From Hyphomicrobiales bacterium (GTDB lineage: Bacteria > Pseudomonadota > Alphaproteobacteria > Rhizobiales > Rhizobiaceae): a stretch of 64,000 nt of DNA. Numbering within the stretch: the stretch's first letter is position 1; each line of letters starts with the position of its first letter. The DNA lies in NCBI GenBank assembly GCA_900467685.1, contig UBQX01000006.1:327432-391431 (forward strand). Direction: 5' to 3'. The notes beneath the pieces are model-generated. The model had not been told where the DNA came from, did no database searches, and saw only the letters and a list, made by a program, of their open reading frames with translations. A program made the translations under genes and the position numbers. This document shows positions 8,847 to 19,000 of this stretch, piece by piece.

Positions 8847-10007
8847 CGGAGCCTCGGGGAGGTCCAGCTCCACAGCCTCGATCTTGCGGTTCACGAACTT
8901 GATGACGAGCTGTCCGTCGATCAGCTTCAGCGCGCGGTCACCGAACAGTTCCTTGCGCCAGCCATGCATCGCGGCCACATCGGCCTTCTCGCCTTCGGAT
9001 GCGATCTTTTCCAGATCGTCCGTATTGGCGATGATCTTCGCCGCCACGCCCTCGCGCTCCGCCGTCAGCTTGAGCAGAACCTTCAGCAGTTCCACGGCTG
9101 ACTGCGTGCCTTCGTTCGGCTGGTAGGGCTTGGCGATCTTCGGCAGGTCTTCTTTCGGGATCGCCAGCGCTTCGTTGACGGCGGCGATGATCGCAGCACC
9201 CGAAGCGGAGCGCTCCCATCCACGCGGCACGGTGCGCAGCTTGCCGAGCGCCTCGGCATCTCGCGGCTGCTGCTGAGCAATCTCGTAAATTGCATCGTCC
9301 TTCAGGATGCGCCCGCGCGGAACGTCGCGATTGCGCGCCTCGCGCTCGCGCCAAGCCGTGACCTTCATCAGCACGGCCAGTTCGCTCGGCTTGCGCACGC
9401 GCATCTTCATTCGCGTCCAGGCGTCGTCCGGATGGAGGTCGTAGGTTTCCGGCGTTTCCAGAACCGCCATCTCGTCTTCCAGCCAATGTGCGCGGCCCTC
9501 GCGCTCCAGCTCCGCCTTCAGCGAGGCATAGATATCGCGCAGATGCGTGACGTCGGCGAGTGCATAATCGAGCTGCTTCTGGCTGAGCGGACGATGGCTC
9601 CAGTCGGTAAAGCGCGACGACTTGTCGATATGCTTGCCGGTGATCTTCTGCACGAGCTGGTCATAGGAAACCGAATCCCCGAAGCCGCAGACCATGGCGG
9701 CAACCTGCGTGTCGAACAACGGATGCGGAATGATGCCGCCGAGATGGTGGATGATTTCGAGATCCTGCCGGGCCGCGTGAAACACCTTCACGACAGATGC
9801 GTCCGCCATCAGGTCGAAGAAAGGCTTGAGGTCCAGTCCCTTGGCGAGCGGGTCGACCAGCGCCTCGTGGTCGGGGCTGGCGATCTGGATCAGGCAGAGC
9901 TGCGGCCAGAATGTGCTCTCGCGCAGGAATTCGGTGTCTACGGTGACGAAGTCGCTCTTCGCGAAGATGTCGCAGGCTGCTTTAAGTTCGGCTGTTGTCT
10001 CGATCAT
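8835..10007 (-). CDS. rnd: Ribonuclease D
   Basis: 3'-5' exoribonuclease of the DEDD family that trims tRNA and other stable RNA precursors. The exonuclease motifs are TVDTEFLRES (Exo I, D21 and E23), a central HAARQDLEII (Exo II), and YALADVTHLRDIY (Exo III). An HRDC-type region follows from about residue 205 (AVLMKVTAWREREARNRDVPRGRILKDDAI). At 390 residues it is of usual length. It is transcribed toward the Cys-rich gene and overlaps its last 12 bases. Confidence 0.95.
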   Translation of the reverse strand: MIETTAELKAACDIFAKSDFVTVDTEFLRESTFWPQLCLIQIASPDHEALVDPLAKGLDLKPFFDLMADASVVKVFHAARQDLEIIHHLGGIIPHPLFDTQVAAMVCGFGDSVSYDQLVQKITGKHIDKSSRFTDWSHRPLSQKQLDYALADVTHLRDIYASLKAELEREGRAHWLEDEMAVLETPETYDLHPDDAWTRMKMRVRKPSELAVLMKVTAWREREARNRDVPRGRILKDDAIYEIAQQQPRDAEALGKLRTVPRGWERSASGAAIIAAVNEALAIPKEDLPKIAKPYQPNEGTQSAVELLKVLLKLTAEREGVAAKIIANTDDLEKIASEGEKADVAAMHGWRKELFGDRALKLIDGQLVIKFVNRKIEAVELDLPEAPSEA

Positions 10008-10184
10008 GAACTCAGTTTCAACGCTTCGGCAGGCCGTGGCAAGGGCGGATTACGCATATGCGCGTCTCTCGCTCCGTTGGCCCCCCGGGAGCGGTGTCGG
10101 CATCTTTCGATTGCGTAAGCCGGATATTCCTTTCTCTTCCGCACAGATGCACACCGAGTCAATATGTCCGGACGCCTGAAACTG

Positions 10185-11573
10185 CTAAATAACCCTTAGA
10201 AATGCAGTCATGCCCGTCTTTTGATGTTCGATGATGTGGCAGTGGATCACCCAGTCGCCAAGATTGTCCGCGACAAGCCCCAGCTCCGCCACCTCGTCTG
10301 GCTGGATGAGATAGGTGTCGGTGAAGATCGGCCGCACCGCGCCTTGCGAGGAGGAGAGCACCTTGAAGCTCATGCCGTGCAGGTGGATCGGATGCGCATG
10401 CGGCGTCCGGTTGGCGAGACGCAGGATATAGGTCTTGCCGAGCGTCAGTTCGGCCAGTGGCGCCATTGGGTCGGGCGTGTCGCCGCTCCAGGGCGTCTTG
10501 TTGATAGCCCAGAAATTATAGCCGAGCGACCCGCAGAAGCCTTCCTTCGGCGGCGCGCCTTCCGCCGTCGCCGTGAGTTCCAGCGGAATGACTTCCGCAT
10601 CCTTGACGACGGGTTCGCTGACCGGATTGGCGGGCAGCGGCTTCAGATCGCGCAGGTCGCGCTTCAGTGAGGGGCCAACGGCGCGGAAGCGGGCCAGCGG
10701 ATAGGTTGGCGAGGTGCGGTAGTTCGTGAGCGTGGCAACCGCGCCTTCGGTCTCGGGCATCCGCAGGGCCAGCTCGATCCGCTGTCCGGGCCCGGCCTGA
10801 TAGCGATCGAGAGGGAATGGCTCGGCGACCGGATTGCCATCCAGCGCGATCACCATGGCATCCGCACCATCGGCGCCGAAGGAATAGATGCGTGTCACAT
10901 CCGTGATCGCCATCCGCACACGCACGATCCCGCCGGCCGGCGCGTCATAGATGGGGTCTTCCTGCCAGTTTGCGGATCTCCATGTGCCATAGGTGCCGGA
11001 TTTCGCCGCATCGCGCGGCTTGAATGGGTCGATGAACTGCCCGTCATTGCCCAGCCGCCAGTCGCGCAGATTCAGGACGACTTCGTGGTCGAAGGCCGGA
11101 TCGTCGGGGTTCTCGACGATCAGCATGCCGGTCATGCCGCGGCCCATCTGCACCAGCGTATTGCAATGTGGGTGATACCAGAAGGTGCCTGCATCCGGAG
11201 GCGTAAAAGCGTAGTCGAATGAGTCGTTCGTGTAGATGTAGGGCTGGGTCAGGAAGGGCACGCCGTCCATCTTGTTGTCGATGCGAAGCCCGTGCCAGTG
11301 GATTGTCGTCGGCTCTTTCAGCTGGTTGACGAGTCGCGCGGCAAAGGGCCGGCCCTTCTTGAGACGCAGGGTAGGGGGCTGAGGACCGTCATTCCAGGTC
11401 ATGATGCCCTTGGTCGGCTGGTCGCCCTTGAGCAGCGCTTGCGCCTCTCGCGCGGTGAGCGTGACGGGGGCGGCAGCAGCGGGCCGAAGGCCGCCAGCAA
11501 GCCCCAGTCCCGCGCCATAAGCGCCCACCACGGCTCCGGCTTTCAAGAGGTTGCGACGGCTCAACAGGACCAT
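10185..11573 (-). CDS. Multicopper oxidase, Tat-exported
   Basis: Periplasmic oxidase coupling one-electron substrate oxidation to O2 reduction. All four copper motifs are intact: [31 protein letters not shown], and [12 protein letters not shown] carrying the T1 copper ligands including the axial Met. The N-terminus is a Tat signal ([20 protein letters not shown], then AAAAP). I chose the ATG at 11571-11573 because AGGAG precedes it by 7 nt; an upstream ATG at 11594 lacks such a site. The protein is 462 residues and resembles CueO and laccase-like enzymes. There is no Met-rich insert, so copper detoxification is only one option. Confidence 0.92.
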   Translation of the reverse strand: MVLLSRRNLLKAGAVVGAYGAGLGLAGGLRPAAAAPVTLTAREAQALLKGDQPTKGIMTWNDGPQPPTLRLKKGRPFAARLVNQLKEPTTIHWHGLRIDNKMDGVPFLTQPYIYTNDSFDYAFTPPDAGTFWYHPHCNTLVQMGRGMTGMLIVENPDDPAFDHEVVLNLRDWRLGNDGQFIDPFKPRDAAKSGTYGTWRSANWQEDPIYDAPAGGIVRVRMAITDVTRIYSFGADGADAMVIALDGNPVAEPFPLDRYQAGPGQRIELALRMPETEGAVATLTNYRTSPTYPLARFRAVGPSLKRDLRDLKPLPANPVSEPVVKDAEVIPLELTATAEGAPPKEGFCGSLGYNFWAINKTPWSGDTPDPMAPLAELTLGKTYILRLANRTPHAHPIHLHGMSFKVLSSSQGAVRPIFTDTYLIQPDEVAELGLVADNLGDWVIHCHIIEHQKTGMTAFLRVI

Positions 11574-11735
11574 GGAGAAACTCCTCGCGTGCATCGGCGC
11601 GAAATCGGAATTGCTATAGCAAAGCACGATGCGAAGGCTGGTAATCGTGGTTTTCTAGGCCCGATAAATCTTGAGTGCAACTGTCATTTTATTGCGCTGC
11701 AGTACCATTTTGCCGCACCCGAAAAGGCCTCGGCC

Positions 11736-11764
11736 TTGACAAATCGGGTTGCCCGTGCGTTTGT
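11736..11764 (+). promoter_or_regulatory. Possible promoter for aspS
   Basis: CTTGACA (-35 hexamer at 11736-11741) matches the rhizobial sigma-70 -35 box well. The hexamer 17 bases on, GTTTGT, is a poor -10. It is the best candidate in the 285-bp gap upstream of aspS. Confidence 0.3.
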
Positions 11765-11858
11765 CCGCCCAATTTCGAAATGCAGGCGGTCGACCCGTAT
11801 CAAGCGCTCGATCAACCGCGCTCGGACCCGCCCCAATTCCAGGATAAGACGCATGACC

Positions 11859-13649
11859 ATGCACCGTTACCGTAGCCACACCTGTGCAGCCCTCCGCAAG
11901 TCGGATGTCGGCTCCAATGTCCGCATCTCGGGCTGGGTGCATCGCGTGCGAGATCATGGCGGCGTTCTCTTCATCGACCTGCGCGACCATTACGGCATGA
12001 CCCAGGTCGTGGCCGACCCGGACAGCCCGGCCTTCAAGATGGCCGAGACCGTGCGCGGCGAGTGGGTCATCCGCATCGACGGCAAGGTCAAGGCACGCTC
12101 GGAAGACACCGTCAACAAGGGCATGGCGACCGGCGAGATCGAGCTTTACGCAACCGAGATCGAAGTGCTCTCGACCGCCAAGGAACTGCCGCTGCCGGTC
12201 TTCGGCGAGCCGGACTATCCGGAAGACGTCCGCCTCAAGTACCGCTTCCTCGACCTTCGCCGCGAGACGCTGCACAAGAACATCGTCAAGCGCACGCAGG
12301 TCATCACCGAGATGCGCAACCAGATGTCGGCTGCCGGCTTTGGCGAGTACACGACGCCGATCCTGACGGCCTCGTCGCCGGAAGGCGCGCGCGACTTCCT
12401 CGTGCCGTCGCGCATCCATCCCGGCAAGTTCTTCGCGCTGCCGCAGGCGCCGCAGCAGTACAAGCAGCTGCTGATGGTCGCCGGCTTCGATCGCTATTTC
12501 CAGATCGCCCCCTGCTTCCGCGATGAAGACCCCCGCGCCGACCGTCTGCCGGGCGAATTCTACCAGCTCGACGTCGAGATGAGCTTCGTCACCCAGGAAG
12601 ACATCTGGTCGACGATGCAGCCGATCATGACCTCGGTGTTCGAGAAGTTTGCCGAAGGCAAGCCGGTCACCAGGGACTGGCCGCGCATTCCCTACGACGT
12701 GTCGATCCGCAAGTACGGCACAGACAAGCCGGACCTCAGAAACCCGATCGAGATGCAGGCCGTCACCGACCATTTCGCTGGTTCCGGCTTCAAGGTCTTC
12801 GCGAACATGATCGCCTCCAACCCGAAGGTTGAAGTCTGGGCAATCCCGGCAAAGACCGGCGGTTCGCGCGCCTTCTGCGACCGCATGAACGCTTGGGCGC
12901 AGTCGCTCGGCCAGCCGGGTCTCGGCTACATCTTCTGGCGCAAGGAAAACGACGTTCTGGAAGGCGCCGGTCCGCTTGCCAAGAACATCGGCCCCGAGCG
13001 CACCGCAGCCATTGCCGAACAGCTCGGCCTTGGCGATGGCGACGCCTGCTTCTTCGTCGCCGGTGAACCGGAAAAGTTCTACAAGTTCGCAGGCGAGGCC
13101 CGTACCCGCGCCGGCGAGGAACTGAACCTCGTCGACCGCGACCGCTTCGAACTGTGCTGGATCGTCGACTTCCCGTTCTACGAATATAACGAGGATGAGA
13201 AGAAGGTCGATTTCTCGCACAACCCCTTCTCCATGCCGCAGGGTGGTCTGGACGCGCTGGAAAACCAGGACCCGCTGACGATCAAGGCCTACCAGTACGA
13301 TGCCGTCTGCAACGGCTTCGAAATCGCCTCCGGCTCGATCCGTAACCAGTCGCCGGAAACCATGGTCAAGGCCTTCGAGATCGCCGGCCTCTCGAAGGAA
13401 GACGTCGAAGACCGCTTCGGCGGCATGTACCGCGCCTTCCAGTACGGCGCGCCTCCGCATGGCGGCTGCGCATTCGGCATCGACCGCGTCATCATGCTGC
13501 TCGTCGGCGCGAAGAACCTACGCGAGATCACGCTGTTCCCGATGAACCAGCAGGCGCAGGACCTGCTGATGAATGCGCCGGCACCGGCCTCGCCGAAGCA
13601 ACTCATGGAACTTGAGCTTCGCGTCATGCCGAAGAAGAAGGAAGCGTAA
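11859..13649 (+). CDS. aspS: Aspartyl-tRNA synthetase
   Basis: Class II synthetase of 596 residues from the ATG of [18 protein letters not shown]. An in-frame ATG two codons earlier (11853) has the better-spaced ribosome site (AGGA, 8 nt) and may be the true start. It has an N-terminal OB-fold anticodon domain ([20 protein letters not shown]), motif 2 [19 protein letters not shown], and motif 3 [14 protein letters not shown] near the end. The long insert between motifs 2 and 3 is the bacterial GAD domain. Because the genome also has GatCAB, this enzyme may be the non-discriminating type that also makes Asp-tRNA-Asn; I cannot decide that by eye. A bidirectional terminator follows. Confidence 0.97.
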   Translation: MHRYRSHTCAALRKSDVGSNVRISGWVHRVRDHGGVLFIDLRDHYGMTQVVADPDSPAFKMAETVRGEWVIRIDGKVKARSEDTVNKGMATGEIELYATEIEVLSTAKELPLPVFGEPDYPEDVRLKYRFLDLRRETLHKNIVKRTQVITEMRNQMSAAGFGEYTTPILTASSPEGARDFLVPSRIHPGKFFALPQAPQQYKQLLMVAGFDRYFQIAPCFRDEDPRADRLPGEFYQLDVEMSFVTQEDIWSTMQPIMTSVFEKFAEGKPVTRDWPRIPYDVSIRKYGTDKPDLRNPIEMQAVTDHFAGSGFKVFANMIASNPKVEVWAIPAKTGGSRAFCDRMNAWAQSLGQPGLGYIFWRKENDVLEGAGPLAKNIGPERTAAIAEQLGLGDGDACFFVAGEPEKFYKFAGEARTRAGEELNLVDRDRFELCWIVDFPFYEYNEDEKKVDFSHNPFSMPQGGLDALENQDPLTIKAYQYDAVCNGFEIASGSIRNQSPETMVKAFEIAGLSKEDVEDRFGGMYRAFQYGAPPHGGCAFGIDRVIMLLVGAKNLREITLFPMNQQAQDLLMNAPAPASPKQLMELELRVMPKKKEA

Positions 13650-13685
13650 GGGCCAACCCTACATTTCTCTCGCGAATAAAAAGAA

Positions 13686-13720
13686 GCCGCCCGGAAATCG
13701 CTTTCCGGGCGGCTTTTGTT
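13686..13720. terminator. Bidirectional terminator between aspS and the chemoreceptor gene
   Basis: A perfect 12-bp stem GCCGCCCGGAAA / TTTCCGGGCGGC surrounds a TCGC loop. TTTTGTTT follows on the plus strand and an A-rich run precedes it. It lies between convergent aspS and the chemoreceptor gene and can serve both. Confidence 0.9.
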
Positions 13721-13735
13721 TGGGCTGGTGTCGGA

Positions 13736-15556
13736 TCAGGCGGCGCGTCTTGCCGCCGGCAGTGCATTACCGCCGGGTGCGATGATGAACTGGTTGACCA
13801 CGCCTTCCAGCGTTTGCACCTCTTCGCTCAGGCCCCGGCAGGCGACGCTGGTCTCCTCGGCCATCGCCGCGTTCTTTTGCGTGACGTTGTCCATCTCGCT
13901 GATCGACGCATTGATGCCGCCGATTGCAGAGGCCTGCTCGTTGGCGGCGGTCACGATTTCCCCGATGATCTCGTTGACCTTGCGGATCTGACTTTCGATC
14001 TCGGCCAGAGAGTGACCGGTGCGGTTGACCAGTTCCACGCCGCTGTTGACCTGGGTCGCCGAGGCGTTGATGAGAGCCTTGATTTCCTTCGCCGCCGAGG
14101 CCGACCGGCTGGCGAGCTCGCGGACCTCCTGCGCGACAACGGCAAATCCCTTGCCAGCGTCACCTGCGCGGGCAGCTTCGACGCCGGCATTCAGGGCAAG
14201 CAGGTTTGTCTGGAAGGCAATTTCATCGATGACGTTGATGATCTTGCCGATTTCGCCGGAAGACGAGGTGATGCGCTCCATGGCAGCAATGGCTTCGTTG
14301 ACGACGGTCGCCGATTTCTCGGCACCCGTGCGAGTGATCTCCATGACGCGGGCCGCCTCGCGCGCCCGCTCGGACGAGCTTCGAACGGTCGTGGTGATTT
14401 CCTCAATCGCGGCGGCGGTTTCCTCGATCGTTGCCGCCTGCTGTTCGGTGCGGCGGGCGAGATCAAGCGTCGCGGAGGTGATTTCATGCGAGCCGCTGCG
14501 GACGATCATTGCGCCATGCTGGACGGTTGCGAATGACTTTGCCAGATGGTTGACGCTCTCGTTGAAGCGCTGGCGCAGCGCCTCGTAGGCGGCATCGAAA
14601 GGCTGGTCAATCTTGGCTGCGAGATTGCCGGCGGAAAGCTTTTCCAGCCCTTCGCTGAGGCGTGCGATGACCTCCCGGCGGCGCGCGTCTTCTGCTGCAG
14701 TTGCGGCTAGCCGCTGACGTTCTTCCTCGATCTCCTGAGCGCGACGCGCCTCGTCGGCCTTGCGGGCGGCCTGGCGTTCCAGAACAGCCTGTCTGAAGAC
14801 ATCGACTGCATGCGACATGTTGCCGATCTCGTCCTTGCGACCGGAATAGGGGACCTCCTTCGAATAGTCCCCGCCAGCGAGGCTCTCCATATAGCTTGCC
14901 ATGCCGGTGAGCGGCACGATGGCCCGGCGGCGGAAGATGGAAAGGCCCGCCCAGAAGAGCAGGATTGAAACCGTGGCGGCCGCAAGCGCGACCCATGTCA
15001 GGACGTCGGAAAGCGCGTTGGCTTCTTCCGTCGCAGCCTTGAGATAGGCATTGGCGTTTGCAATCAGGACATTGGCGGCTTTGTCGTGCACCCAGAAGGC
15101 GTCCTTGAGGGCGTCCATGGCGGCCATCTGCACCTCATGGTCCTTGCTGGCATAGGCCGGGATGACTTTTTCATCGACGGTTTTCCAGAATGCCTCTGCC
15201 GTCGGGATGACCTGCATTGCCAATTCTGTCTTCAGACTTTCTTTCAGATCCGACGCTGCCCAATAGGCCTTGCGCTCCAGGAAGTCGTTTTCGAGCTTCT
15301 TGAGCCGGGCGGGCGCTTCGGCCCGCAACTCCTCGTGATACATCGCCTCGGTTGCGAGCGCATAGGCGTTGATTTCGTAGAGCGGTGGCGGGAGCACGTC
15401 GGCTACGAGATTGTTGCCGTTTTCAAGCTGGTGAAATTCCGGACCGCCGATTTTGAGGTCGTAGATCGCAAAGGTCTGTATCGCAGTCGCACCGATCAGG
15501 CCGATCGCGACCGAAACGCCGAAAATATTCAAAAGACGTGAAATTGTTACTCGCAT
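13736..15556 (-). CDS. Methyl-accepting chemotaxis protein
   Basis: Membrane chemoreceptor of 606 residues. TM1 is at about residues 8-28 and a periplasmic sensor of about 155 residues, rich in helix, follows. TM2 is [25 protein letters not shown] domain ([34 protein letters not shown]) leads into the signalling domain, whose hairpin tip is [20 protein letters not shown]. There is no C-terminal CheR-binding pentapeptide; the protein ends in ...AARRAA. The start is the ATG of [10 protein letters not shown], with GGAGG 10 nt upstream. The ligand is unknown. Confidence 0.95.
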   Translation of the reverse strand: MRVTISRLLNIFGVSVAIGLIGATAIQTFAIYDLKIGGPEFHQLENGNNLVADVLPPPLYEINAYALATEAMYHEELRAEAPARLKKLENDFLERKAYWAASDLKESLKTELAMQVIPTAEAFWKTVDEKVIPAYASKDHEVQMAAMDALKDAFWVHDKAANVLIANANAYLKAATEEANALSDVLTWVALAAATVSILLFWAGLSIFRRRAIVPLTGMASYMESLAGGDYSKEVPYSGRKDEIGNMSHAVDVFRQAVLERQAARKADEARRAQEIEEERQRLAATAAEDARRREVIARLSEGLEKLSAGNLAAKIDQPFDAAYEALRQRFNESVNHLAKSFATVQHGAMIVRSGSHEITSATLDLARRTEQQAATIEETAAAIEEITTTVRSSSERAREAARVMEITRTGAEKSATVVNEAIAAMERITSSSGEIGKIINVIDEIAFQTNLLALNAGVEAARAGDAGKGFAVVAQEVRELASRSASAAKEIKALINASATQVNSGVELVNRTGHSLAEIESQIRKVNEIIGEIVTAANEQASAIGGINASISEMDNVTQKNAAMAEETSVACRGLSEEVQTLEGVVNQFIIAPGGNALPAARRAA

Positions 15557-15667
15557 GCCCGCTTTGCCTCCCAACCGGAAAAGTGGATTTTTGATCGCCA
15601 GCGCTCAATTAGCTGGCGATAAATCATGCGAATTTATGTAAGGCACCGTTTAAGTTTGGGTAAACAA

Positions 15668-15687
15668 AACCCCAAATTTTGGGGGTT
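15668..15687. repeat. AT/GC palindrome upstream of the chemoreceptor
   Basis: AACCCCAAA and TTTGGGG-type arms meet almost without a loop in an unusually AT-rich gap. On the minus strand GGGGTTTTGTTT follows, so it could end aldo/keto reductase transcription. Equally it could be an operator for the chemoreceptor. Confidence 0.4.
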
Positions 15688-15810
15688 ATTTCTTGTAAAA
15701 TGTCAATCAAGTCGAAAATAATAAAATTGTTATATATCAAAAGTAGAAGGTGTTTTTCCGGCAAGTTTCGGCTGTGGTCAAGACCGCCGCCCTGACCACA
15801 GTTTCATCGA

Positions 15811-16848
15811 TTATTCTGAAGTCCTCAGCCGCTCCAGATGTTGCCCCTGCTGACGCTCCAGCATCCAACCGGGATATTCCGCAGGCAGGGCGCTGACGGC
15901 GTCGAGCGATGCCATTTCCTCTTCGGTGAGCCGGATGCTCGTGGCCGCCAGGTTGTCGTCGAGCTGCTCGACAGTCTTGGCGCCAATGATCACCGACATC
16001 ACGAAGCGCTTGTTGAGCACATAGGCGAGCGCAATGCGGGCCACCGACACCCCGCGTGCATCGGCAATGATCCGCATGGCGTCGATGCAGTCAAAGGCGC
16101 GGTCCTTGTTGATGGGCGGGAAGTCGAATGTCACGCGACGGCCATCGTTCGGGCCAGCACCTGCGCTGCTGTATTTGCCCGAAAGGAACCCGCCGGCGAG
16201 GGGGCTCCATACCATGAGGCCCATCTTTTCCTCTTCCAGCAACGGTGTAATGTCTCGCTCGAGGTCACGTCCCGCAATGGTGTAATAGGCCTGCAAGGTG
16301 GCAGGCTTGTCGAAGCCGTGCTTGTCGGCAATGCCGCGCGCCTTGGCAATGCGCCATGCCTGCCAGTTGGAAACGCCCCAGTAGCGGATGTGTCCCTGGC
16401 GGACGAGGTCTTCCATGGCGCGCACGGTTTCTTCAAGCGGCGTGACGGGGTCGGTGCCATGAATCTGGTAGAGGTCGATATAGTCGGTTCCGAGCCGTTT
16501 CAGGCTCGCCTTGACGCCATCCATGATGTGGCCGCGCGACGTGCCGATATCGTTGCGGCCCGGCCCGACGGAGCCGTAGACCTTCGTTGCCAGAACGATG
16601 TCGGAACGGGCACGGCCGGAATTCTTCATGGCCTGGCCGGTGATCTCTTCCGAAAGCCCTTCGGAATAGACGTCAGCCGTGTCGATGAAGTTCACACCCG
16701 CATCCAGCGAGCGGGCGACGAGCCGGTCGGCGACCGACTGGTCCAGCGTGCCGATGGCCGTCCAGTATCCCTTGCCGCCGAAGGTCATCGTGCCGAGGCA
16801 GATTTCGGAAACGACGAGGCCAGTATTTCCCAATGTCTTGTAGCGCAT
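15811..16848 (-). CDS. Aldo/keto reductase
   Basis: NADPH-dependent oxidoreductase with a TIM barrel, 345 residues. The catalytic tetrad is present: D56 and Y61 in NFIDTADVYSEG, K89 in VLATKV, H130 in LYQIHGTD. The N-terminus MRYKTLGNTGLVVSEICLGTMTFGG is typical of the YajO / AKR11-13-like group. The physiological substrate is unknown. The gene stands alone between the chemoreceptor and an exported protein gene. Confidence 0.92.
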   Translation of the reverse strand: MRYKTLGNTGLVVSEICLGTMTFGGKGYWTAIGTLDQSVADRLVARSLDAGVNFIDTADVYSEGLSEEITGQAMKNSGRARSDIVLATKVYGSVGPGRNDIGTSRGHIMDGVKASLKRLGTDYIDLYQIHGTDPVTPLEETVRAMEDLVRQGHIRYWGVSNWQAWRIAKARGIADKHGFDKPATLQAYYTIAGRDLERDITPLLEEEKMGLMVWSPLAGGFLSGKYSSAGAGPNDGRRVTFDFPPINKDRAFDCIDAMRIIADARGVSVARIALAYVLNKRFVMSVIIGAKTVEQLDDNLAATSIRLTEEEMASLDAVSALPAEYPGWMLERQQGQHLERLRTSE

Positions 16849-16990
16849 GGAAAAGGTCCTTGAATCTGTGTCTGAGAAGTTCGTCCGCTCTAGGACGAGA
16901 GAGGCAGGCAGAGGGCAGTACGAGGCCGGCCTGGGATCGATTTGGGCATTGAGCCAAATCGTTTCAATATCCGCGATCGTCAGGCAACCA

Positions 16991-17029
16991 AAATAAAAAA
17001 AAAGGGCCGGCGAGTTACTCGCCAGCCCC
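16991..17029 (-). terminator. Terminator of the 398-residue exported protein gene
   Basis: On the minus strand GGGC-TGGCGAG / CTCGCCGGCCC forms a stem with a TAA loop (17004-17029) and is followed by a run of ten T and further T-rich sequence. It starts about 22 nt past the stop codon. Confidence 0.9.
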
Positions 17030-17051
17030 AGACATGAAAGTGCCGGACAGC

Positions 17052-18248
17052 TTACTGGTTGGCGTTGACCGTAACGCCCAGAACCTGCGGCAGCGTCTGC
17101 GGCGCGCCCATGGCAGCCCCCATGATCATGGGTGCGGCAACCGGAGCCGCCGGAGCAGCCTTGATCTCGATGTTCTTCGGATCGTCGAGGAACTTCGTGA
17201 CGGCAGCAGAGATCTGGTTCTGCAGGTCGGGCATGTTCAGCTGGGCGATCATGATCGGAACCATGCCCTTCAGCGACTGGGCGAACTGTTCGCCGGTCAC
17301 ACCCTGTTCCTTGCCGAAATAGTCGAGCAGGCGCTTGGTGATCGAGGCGTCATCGAAGCGGATGGAAGCGCTGTTGAAGCTCAGCTGCTGCAGCAGGCCC
17401 ATCATCGTCATGCCGAGAGCCGCGTCGCCGGCTTTCTTGTCCGGGTTGGCGGCGGCCGCCTTCGTGGCGTCCTGCATCGCCTTCATCAGTTGCTGCGTGT
17501 AGCCCGACATGCTGAGAGCCATGTTGAACTTGCCAATATCGCGCGCGTCCAGCGACAACTCGCTCATGTCGATCTTGCCGGTCTTGGGCTCCCACGAACC
17601 CTTGGCGACCAAGGTGCCGTTGATGTTGGTCAGGCCAAGCTTGTTGATCGTTTCCTGGCTCTTCGGGTCCTTGACGTCGGTCAGGTCTGCCCAGATGCCG
17701 GAGAACGTCGTATCCGAGGCAATGTTGGAGCTGTCATCGGCAATCTGGACGTTGCTCTCGACCTTTTCGATCTGGAAGACGCGCTTGCCGTCCTGTTCGA
17801 ACGTGATCGGGCCGGTATGGGCGCTCTCGTAGAGAATCATGCCGTCGAGGCTGTCCGTGGAAGGCGTGCCGGGGATGTTCAGCCCGTCGATCTGAAGATC
17901 CTTGGCCGTCAGGTGACCGCCATCCTTGCTCATGTCGACATTCTGGAACGTGACGCTGCCGGCATAGTAGCCGCCGTCGTCGGCTTCCTCGACGTCGCTG
18001 AACGTCACGTCGCCCAGCGGCACTTCCGTCGGCTTTTCGGTGTTCTCCACCTTCAGCTTGACGCCCTTGGCGACAACGGTCGTGTCGTCCGTTGTGGCGG
18101 ATTCAAAGGTGATCTGGCTGCCATACGAGGCGTAGGCAGCATTGAGCTTCTTCAGCATGTCCTCGCCATCGAGTGCGTAGGCATGGCTGGAAATCAGGGC
18201 CGCCGCGGTGCCCGCGAAAAGTACTCGAGTAAGATTGAAATGTCTCAT
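17052..18248 (-). CDS. Exported protein of unknown function (398 aa)
   Basis: I do not recognise this family with certainty. A Sec signal peptide is clear (TRVLFAGTAAALISSHAYA, cleavage after residue 25). The mature part is acidic and beta-rich, with repeated phrases such as VTFSDVEEADDGGYYAGSVTFQNVDMS and FNMALSMSGYTQQLMKAMQDA, as in AsmA- or DUF945-like beta-taco proteins. It ends in a Pro/Ala/Met-rich tail (AAPAAPVAAPMIMGAAMGAP). It has its own promoter (18308-18336) and a strong terminator, so it is a single-gene unit, and AGGA lies 5 nt before the ATG. The likely location is the periplasm or outer membrane. Confidence 0.75.
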   Translation of the reverse strand: MRHFNLTRVLFAGTAAALISSHAYALDGEDMLKKLNAAYASYGSQITFESATTDDTTVVAKGVKLKVENTEKPTEVPLGDVTFSDVEEADDGGYYAGSVTFQNVDMSKDGGHLTAKDLQIDGLNIPGTPSTDSLDGMILYESAHTGPITFEQDGKRVFQIEKVESNVQIADDSSNIASDTTFSGIWADLTDVKDPKSQETINKLGLTNINGTLVAKGSWEPKTGKIDMSELSLDARDIGKFNMALSMSGYTQQLMKAMQDATKAAAANPDKKAGDAALGMTMMGLLQQLSFNSASIRFDDASITKRLLDYFGKEQGVTGEQFAQSLKGMVPIMIAQLNMPDLQNQISAAVTKFLDDPKNIEIKAAPAAPVAAPMIMGAAMGAPQTLPQVLGVTVNANQ

Positions 18249-18307
18249 GGATGTCCTGTCCCCAGGTTAAGCGATCAACCGCCGATGTTGTGACGCACGG
18301 ATGCAAG

Positions 18308-18336
18308 CTTATATTCGCTCGCCCGTGCGCCTCCAA
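18308..18336 (-). promoter_or_regulatory. Sigma-70 type promoter of the 398-residue exported protein gene
   Basis: On the minus strand TTGGAG (18331-18336), a 17-base spacer and TATAAG (18308-18313). The expected start site is about 50 nt upstream of the ATG. Confidence 0.6.
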
Positions 18337-18372
18337 CAAAAATCAGCGTGAACCTTCAGGACATCTCTGGGT

Positions 18373-18786
18373 CTACTTAACGAGCAGTTCGAAACCGTCG
18401 GAGTGATAGCCCGCACCGCCCCCCACAAGGTATTGCTCGTATTGCGCGCCGATGCGAAAGACGTCCGGGCCGCGATAGCCTCTGGCGGGCGTATAGACGA
18501 CATCCCAACCGTTGACAGGGACGCCCTTGCAGCCGTTACGGATCTGATTTCCGGGATGATGGCTCCATATGAATGCAACGCTTCCGTGCTGCGGTGCCTG
18601 TTCGATCAGCATCCTGGGTCTTGCCGGCTGCTGACAGCTGACGGCCATGCTTGCCATGACATGGAAAAAGCCGACACGTGTCGGCTTGTTGGCAGAAACG
18701 ACGCGCCGCAGAGTGCTGGCATCTGCCGTTTGGGATAGGAGAGACGCGACAAGGGTGGCAGTGGCGAGCTTGAGGAAAATTTTCAA
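18373..18786 (-). CDS. Small exported protein of unknown function (137 aa)
   Basis: The product has a Sec signal peptide (LKLATATLVASLLSQTADA) and a mature domain of about 114 residues with two cysteines (SCQQP and NGCKG) that may form a disulphide. The segment VVYTPARGYRGPDVFRIG resembles the Y.P..GY.G.D.F phrase of Ig-like/cadherin-like repeats, which suggests a single beta-sandwich domain. The start is TTG (18784-18786), chosen because GAGG lies 6 nt upstream and it begins a good signal peptide. Function is unknown. Confidence 0.7.
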   Translation of the reverse strand: MKIFLKLATATLVASLLSQTADASTLRRVVSANKPTRVGFFHVMASMAVSCQQPARPRMLIEQAPQHGSVAFIWSHHPGNQIRNGCKGVPVNGWDVVYTPARGYRGPDVFRIGAQYEQYLVGGGAGYHSDGFELLVK

Positions 18787-19000
18787 AGGAAGCCTCGTTT
18801 TTTGAGAGTTGAAATCAAGCCAAGTTTCGTTCTGTCCCTTGATGATGTTGTAGCCTTACAATTCGGAATCTGGCCACCCTGAATTTTCCGGGGTTTCTGC
18901 GCTCGTGGTCACGGAAACCGAGAGGCACCAGACACGTTCATCCACAGGCGTTTCCGCCGCTTTTGTTGCCGGGAATCACCTGACCCGTTAAGTCAAGCCC

